DNA of 36,615 nucleotides, from assembly GCA_045626925.1 (NCBI GenBank), contig JAZUQZ010000030.1:1-36615 (forward strand). Reading direction: 5' to 3'. This DNA comes from Aphodoplasma sp045626925. GTDB lineage: Bacteria > Bacillota > Clostridia > UBA1381 > UMGS1253. The position numbers were made by a program, and so were the translations under genes. Under the pieces are notes generated by a model, which saw only the letters and a list, made by a program, of their open reading frames with translations, made no database searches and was not told the DNA's origin. Position 1 is the stretch's first letter, and each line of letters opens with the position of its first letter. Shown here in pieces: positions 32,672-36,615 of the stretch.

Positions 32672-33754
32672 CTATTTTTGTCTTATTTTTGCAAGCATAA
32701 TAAGTTCATCAAGTAAATCGCTATATTTAATGCCGCTTTTTTCCCAAAGCTTTGGATACATACTTATTGATGTAAAGCCCGGAAGTGTATTTATCTCATT
32801 TATTATGACTTCATTATTATCTGTAACGAAAAAGTCAACGCGTGACAACCCCGCACCATCTATTGCGCAAAAAGCCTTGATTGCACTTTCACGCACTTTT
32901 TGTGTTGTAGCATCATCAATATTTGCAGGAATGAGAAGCTTTGCAGTATTTGTTTTATATTTTTCGTCATAATCATAAAATCCTATTTCCGACACAATCT
33001 CACCTACGGTCGATGCGCGCACGCTTCTTCCTGCATCGCCAAGCACCGCACATTCAACCTCATGCCCGACAATCGCTTCCTCTATAACAATTTGTCTATC
33101 ATGGAGTGCTGCAAGTCGGAGTGCGTCTTCAAGCTCATTTTTTTCGTTCACTTTTGAAATACCAACAGAGCTACCTGCATTTGCAGGTTTTACAAAGCAC
33201 GGATAACCGAGTGTATTTGTAACATCGGCTATGATTTTATTCATATTATCAAAATCTTTTGTATATACTGCAAGGTATTTTGCCTGTTTAAGCCCCACTT
33301 TATCAAATATATACTTTGCATAAATCTTATTCATTCCAACACTTGATGCCAAAACGCCGCACCCAACATATGGAATCTTTGAAAGTTCAAGCAGACCTTG
33401 TATTGTGCCATCTTCGCCATATATGCCGTGAAGCACAGGGAAAATCACATCAAGCTTAATTTTTTTCACACTACCATCAGCGTTTGTCACAACAAGCCCT
33501 CTGTCACTTGTGCAAGGCGATATAATAGCTTTTTTAAGATGCTTTACATCTTTCTCCCAGCTTCCGTCACAAATCTTTTCAACCTTGCCTGTATACAAAT
33601 ACCACTTACCTTTTTTTGTAATTCCAAGCATTAGTATTTTATATTTATCTTTATCAAGATTGTTTATAACATATGTAGCGGACACTCTCGATATTTCATG
33701 TTCAGAAGAGCATCCTCCAAAAATCACACACACCTTTTGTTTTGTCTGTGCCAT
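32672..33754 (-). CDS. ddl: D-alanine--D-alanine ligase
   Basis: A 360-residue ATP-grasp ligase that makes the D-Ala-D-Ala dipeptide. Visible marks: VIFGGCSSEHEIS near the start, HGIYGEDGTIQGLLE (about 113-127), CFVKPANAGSSVGISKV, EVECAVLGD, and NEINTLPGFTSISMYPKLW at the active-site loop. Length suits the DdlA/VanA-size class; the sequence alone cannot tell a D-Ala-D-Lac ligase with certainty, but no van genes adjoin. It is the first gene of the operon. Confidence 0.94.
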   Translation of the reverse strand: MAQTKQKVCVIFGGCSSEHEISRVSATYVINNLDKDKYKILMLGITKKGKWYLYTGKVEKICDGSWEKDVKHLKKAIISPCTSDRGLVVTNADGSVKKIKLDVIFPVLHGIYGEDGTIQGLLELSKIPYVGCGVLASSVGMNKIYAKYIFDKVGLKQAKYLAVYTKDFDNMNKIIADVTNTLGYPCFVKPANAGSSVGISKVNEKNELEDALRLAALHDRQIVIEEAIVGHEVECAVLGDAGRSVRASTVGEIVSEIGFYDYDEKYKTNTAKLLIPANIDDATTQKVRESAIKAFCAIDGAGLSRVDFFVTDNNEVIINEINTLPGFTSISMYPKLWEKSGIKYSDLLDELIMLAKIRQK

Positions 33755-33817
33755 ATTTATTCCCCTTTACAAAATATATTGTCATTATACTTTCTTTGCA
33801 TACAATTATACTCTTAT

Positions 33818-33846
33818 ATTGTACTCCTTATGACAGCTTTTTGCAA
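33818..33846 (-). promoter_or_regulatory. Promoter of the ddl-murI-argS operon
   Basis: Minus-strand TTGCAA (33846-33841), 17-base spacer, TACAAT (33823-33818), 64 bases before the ddl start. Confidence 0.65.
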
Positions 33847-33913
33847 GTATAAACGAGATATTTTTATAAATTCCATGATATAAATTGCAATCTTTTGTTA
33901 ACATAGTTATATA

Positions 33914-33942
33914 TTGACTTTGATTTTTGAATATGATACTAT
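33914..33942 (+). promoter_or_regulatory. Promoter of the ZIP transporter gene
   Basis: TTGACT (33914-33919), 17-base spacer, TACTAT (33937-33942), 40 bases before the start. Confidence 0.65.
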
Positions 33943-33982
33943 GTCTATGATGTATATATTACAAAACTAAAGGGTGATTGAT

Positions 33983-34765
33983 ATGGATATCAGAATATTT
34001 TATGGTGTTTTTTTGCCGTTTTTGGGCACGCTTTTGGGTAGCGCGTGTGTGTTTTTTATGAAAAAACAGATGAACAAAACTCTGCAACGCTCACTTGCAG
34101 GTTTTGCGGCAGGTGTTATGAGTGCCGCGTCCGTATGGAGTCTTTTACTTCCTGCTATGGACCAATCCTCTCATATGGGCAAGCTTGCTTTTATTCCTGC
34201 AGCTGTTGGGTTTTTATGCGGTATGTTTTTTCTACTAATCCTTGATAAAATTATTCCTCACCTTCATGTTGAAAAAGACGAGACAGAAGGAATAAAAGGA
34301 AATTTTAAAAGAACATCCATGATGGTTTTTGCAGTTGTTTTGCACAATATCCCCGAAGGAATGGCAGTTGGTGTTGCACTTGCCGGGTGGCTGTCCGGCA
34401 ATACTGCAATATCTATGAGTGCAGCGTTAGTGCTATCACTTGGTATAGCAATCCAAAACTTTCCCGAGGGCGCAATCGTTTCTATGCCTCTTCTATCAAA
34501 CGGAGAGAAAAAGTCAAAGGCTTTTATGTATGGACTCCTTTCCGGAATAGTCGAGCCTATCGGTGCAGCGTTGACAATATTTTTTGCGGGATTTTTTGTG
34601 CCGATACTCCCATATTTATTAAGCTTTGCTGCAGGCGCTATGATTTATGTAGTTGTTGAAGAGCTTGTCCCTGAAATGTCAGAGGGCTCGCACTCAAATG
34701 TTGGTACAATTATGTTTTCTTTTGGTTTTGCTCTTATGATGATACTTGATGTGGCGCTTGGTTAG
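33983..34765 (+). CDS. ZIP-family divalent metal transporter
   Basis: A 260-residue inner-membrane permease for zinc or other divalent metals, of the GufA/ZupT type. About eight hydrophobic segments are present. The metal-path motifs are HNIPEGMAVGVAL (fourth helix) and QNFPEGAIVSMPL (fifth helix). An HLH occurs in the cytoplasmic loop. The start is ATG at 33983, with AAAGGG about 8 bases upstream; an in-frame GTG lies 9 bases before it. Uptake of zinc is the usual role; the ion is not certain. Confidence 0.9.
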   Translation: MDIRIFYGVFLPFLGTLLGSACVFFMKKQMNKTLQRSLAGFAAGVMSAASVWSLLLPAMDQSSHMGKLAFIPAAVGFLCGMFFLLILDKIIPHLHVEKDETEGIKGNFKRTSMMVFAVVLHNIPEGMAVGVALAGWLSGNTAISMSAALVLSLGIAIQNFPEGAIVSMPLLSNGEKKSKAFMYGLLSGIVEPIGAALTIFFAGFFVPILPYLLSFAAGAMIYVVVEELVPEMSEGSHSNVGTIMFSFGFALMMILDVALG

Positions 34766-34785
34766 TTTTTATTTCGAATAAATAA

Positions 34786-34823
34786 AAAAAGCATCTGCAA
34801 TATAAAAACTGCAGATGCTTTTT
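34786..34823. terminator. Bidirectional terminator between the ZIP gene and ackA
   Basis: A perfect 14-bp stem AAAAAGCATCTGCA/TGCAGATGCTTTTT with a 10-base loop, flanked by A and T on both sides. Confidence 0.92.
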
Positions 34824-34830
34824 GTTTAAA

Positions 34831-36030
34831 TTATTTACCTTCAACAAGTGCCTTTGTATCAAGAGCAATCATAAGCTCTTCGTTTGTAGGAATTACAAGT
34901 GTTTTTACCTTGGCATCAGGTGCAGAAATATCAATTTCTTCACCGCGAATCTTATTCTTTTCAGGGTCAATCTTTACTCCCATAAACTCTGCACATTCAA
35001 CGATTTCTGCGCGCATTGGACCATTGTTCTCGCCTATGCCTGCTGTAAACACAATTGCATCAACGCCACCCATAGCACATGCATAAAAACCAAGATAACG
35101 CTTTACAGAATATACAAACATATCAAGCGCAAGCTTTGCACGCTCATTTCCGTTGTTTGCTTCTGTTTCAAGGTCACGGAAATCACTGCTTATGCCAGAA
35201 ATACCAAGCACGCCCGATTCTTTATTCAAAAGGTTATCAACCTCTTTTATGCTAAGATGCTCTTTTTCCATAATATATGGAATAATTGCAGGGTCAATTA
35301 CACCCGAGCGAGTACCCATAGGAACGCCCGAAAGTGGCGTGAAGCCCATCGATGTATCAACAGACTTGCCACCATCAACAGCAGTAATTGATGAGCCGTT
35401 GCCAAGGTGGAAAGTAATAATCTTGAGTTCTTCAATCGGTCTGCCAAGCATTTTTGCTGCACGATTTGCAACATATTTGTGGCTTGTGCCATGGAAACCA
35501 TATTTTCTGATTTTTTCTTTTTCATAAAGCTCGTACGGAATCGCATAAAGATATGCCTCAGGTTTCATTGTCTGGTGGAATGCGGTATCAAACACACCAA
35601 CCTGTGGCACGCCGGGCATTACCTCCTCACACGCAGCAATACCTGTAAGGTTTGCAGGGTTGTGAAGTGGTGCAAGGTCAGAGCATTTTCTTAGTGCCTC
35701 TTTAACTTCTTCGTTTATGATTACCGAACCGCTAAAATACTCACCACCATGCACAACTCTGTGTCCAACTGCACCGATTTCATCCATGCTTGAAATTACG
35801 CCATGCTCTTTATCCAAAAGTGCATCAATAATAAGCTTGATTGCATCTGCATGGTTTGCCATTGGTTGTGTAATCACTGCATTTTCTTTGCCCGTTGGCT
35901 TATGTGTAAGCTTTGAGCCATCGATTCCAATTCTTTCACAAAGTCCCTTTGCAATAACATCGTTATTGTCTGTGTTGATAAGCTGGTACTTTAACGAGGA
36001 ACTACCCGCATTTATAACTAATACTTTCAT
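34831..36030 (-). CDS. ackA: Acetate kinase
   Basis: A 399-residue kinase converting acetyl phosphate and ADP to acetate and ATP. Signature segments are VLVINAGSSSLKYQL at the start, HRVVHGGEYF, FDTAFHQTM, FHLGNGSSITAV and PMGTRSGVIDPAI, all intact. It follows pta by 32 bases, the usual pta-ackA operon for acetate formation. Confidence 0.97.
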   Translation of the reverse strand: MKVLVINAGSSSLKYQLINTDNNDVIAKGLCERIGIDGSKLTHKPTGKENAVITQPMANHADAIKLIIDALLDKEHGVISSMDEIGAVGHRVVHGGEYFSGSVIINEEVKEALRKCSDLAPLHNPANLTGIAACEEVMPGVPQVGVFDTAFHQTMKPEAYLYAIPYELYEKEKIRKYGFHGTSHKYVANRAAKMLGRPIEELKIITFHLGNGSSITAVDGGKSVDTSMGFTPLSGVPMGTRSGVIDPAIIPYIMEKEHLSIKEVDNLLNKESGVLGISGISSDFRDLETEANNGNERAKLALDMFVYSVKRYLGFYACAMGGVDAIVFTAGIGENNGPMRAEIVECAEFMGVKIDPEKNKIRGEEIDISAPDAKVKTLVIPTNEELMIALDTKALVEGK

Positions 36031-36062
36031 TTTTCTACACTTCCTTATATTTATTTTATTTT

Positions 36063-36615
36063 TTATGCTTTAGCTTGGGCCTGAACGCATGTAATTGCAC
36101 AAACACCAACGATATCATCAGCACTGCAACCACGCGAAAGGTCATTTACAGGCATTGCAATACCTTGTGTCACCGGTCCGTATGCCTCTGCTTTTGCAAG
36201 TCTTTGAACAAGCTTGTAACCGATATTTCCGGCATCAAGGTCAGGAAATACCAATACATTTGCTTTGCCGGCAACAGGGCTGCCCGGTGCCTTTGACGCG
36301 CCAACTGACGGAACTATTGCAGCATCAAGTTGCAATTCGCCATCAACCGCAAGGTCAGGATTTTGTTCTTTACATATTCTTGTTGCTTCGACAACTTTAT
36401 CTACATCTGCATGTTTTGCGCTGCCCATTGTTGAGTGTGAAAGCATAGCAACCATTGCCTTTGTTTCTGCCAAAAGCTCAAACGATTCTGCCGAGCAAGA
36501 TGCAATTGCTGCAAGCTTTTCCGGATCAGGATTCTGCTCAAGTCCGCTATCTGCAAAAATAAAGGTACCATTTGCGCCGTATTCACAGTTTGGTACAACC
36601 ATTAAGAAGAATGCT
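36063..36615 (-). CDS. pta: Phosphate acetyltransferase, partial (C-terminal part)
   Basis: The gene runs off the right edge; only the last 183 codons are here, beginning AFFLMVVPN in frame. It shows the phosphotransacetylase C-terminal features GTFIFADSG, ESFELLAETKAMVAMLSHSTMGSA, VDGELQLDAAI and NIGYKLVQRLAKA. The enzyme makes acetyl phosphate from acetyl-CoA and feeds acetate kinase downstream. Confidence 0.94.
   Translation of the reverse strand, partial: AFFLMVVPNCEYGANGTFIFADSGLEQNPDPEKLAAIASCSAESFELLAETKAMVAMLSHSTMGSAKHADVDKVVEATRICKEQNPDLAVDGELQLDAAIVPSVGASKAPGSPVAGKANVLVFPDLDAGNIGYKLVQRLAKAEAYGPVTQGIAMPVNDLSRGCSADDIVGVCAITCVQAQAKA

Noticed and set aside
34822..35391. 189-codon plus-strand frame opposite ackA
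   Set aside because: Cys/His/Asn-rich antisense shadow of a clear acetate kinase gene.
1..36615. CRISPR arrays, tRNA and rRNA genes
   Set aside because: No regularly spaced repeats, cloverleaf-like sequences or rRNA signatures were seen.

Overview
The window reads as a chromosome segment from an AT-rich, endospore-forming, anaerobic Clostridia-type Firmicute, most likely an uncultured gut lineage. Evidence: strong GGAGG-type ribosome binding sites, consensus sigma-A promoters with 17-base spacers, a PPi-dependent phosphofructokinase, a pta-ackA acetate pair, and a SpoIIQ-like LytM protein preceded by a textbook sigma-F promoter. No tRNA, rRNA, CRISPR array or complete prophage was seen.

Layout. 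(1) 1-1310: malonate transporter genes madL-madM with promoter, a perfect 22-bp palindrome and a terminator. (2) 1477-7662: an accessory island. It holds a two-gene AIPR (abortive infection phage resistance) unit with its own promoter, then, upstream on the same strand, a recombinase operon: promoter, structured leader RNA, 28-aa ORF, attenuator-like hairpin, catalytic-domain-less recombinase fragment, KilA-N protein, large serine recombinase. (3) 7727-15177: a rearranged deoxysugar (L-fucose type) region with an esterase, fucU, a sugar-binding protein lacking its signal peptide, a ygjV gene split by a 2.26-kb insertion, fucI, and a divergent AraC regulator. (4) 16024-16860: a small scar with a membrane-gene remnant, a REP-like repeat and an orphan hypothetical gene. 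(5) 16907-36615: mostly housekeeping genes: birA-ychF, two Gfo/Idh/MocA oxidoreductases, a spoIIQ-like gene, mscL, a PRK06851-type ATPase, ybaK, rlmD-type methyltransferase, flavodoxin, pfp, S41 protease, argS-DUF1934-murI-ddl, a ZIP transporter, ackA and a partial pta.

Most notable. The ygjV interruption at 10644-12920 has an 8-bp target duplication, about 42-bp imperfect terminal inverted repeats and an in-frame restored reading when removed. The inserted DNA has no transposase but carries a promoter, a small ORF, two secreted-protein genes and a terminator, so it looks like a non-autonomous transposon with a cargo operon. Next to it the sugar-binding lipoprotein has lost its signal peptide at a fusion with the ygjV 3' end. 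The recombinase operon begins with a promoter followed at once by four consecutive hairpins. The same operon and an orphan gene at 16.3-16.8 kb share a tandem TGTCGAA-N3-TGTCGAA motif (the abrB-type Spo0A box arrangement) placed just before the ribosome binding site. ybaK has lost its stop codon and reads through its own terminator into the antisense of its neighbour. The AIPR gene plus the two-helix membrane protein is the best candidate for an under-described defence system.

How the genes work together. fucI and fucU would interconvert L-fucose-type sugars, with the AraC protein as divergent regulator, although sugar uptake may be broken. pfp and pta-ackA point to PPi-sparing glycolysis with acetate as product. 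murI and ddl supply D-Glu and D-Ala-D-Ala for peptidoglycan. The island supplies recombination and defence functions.
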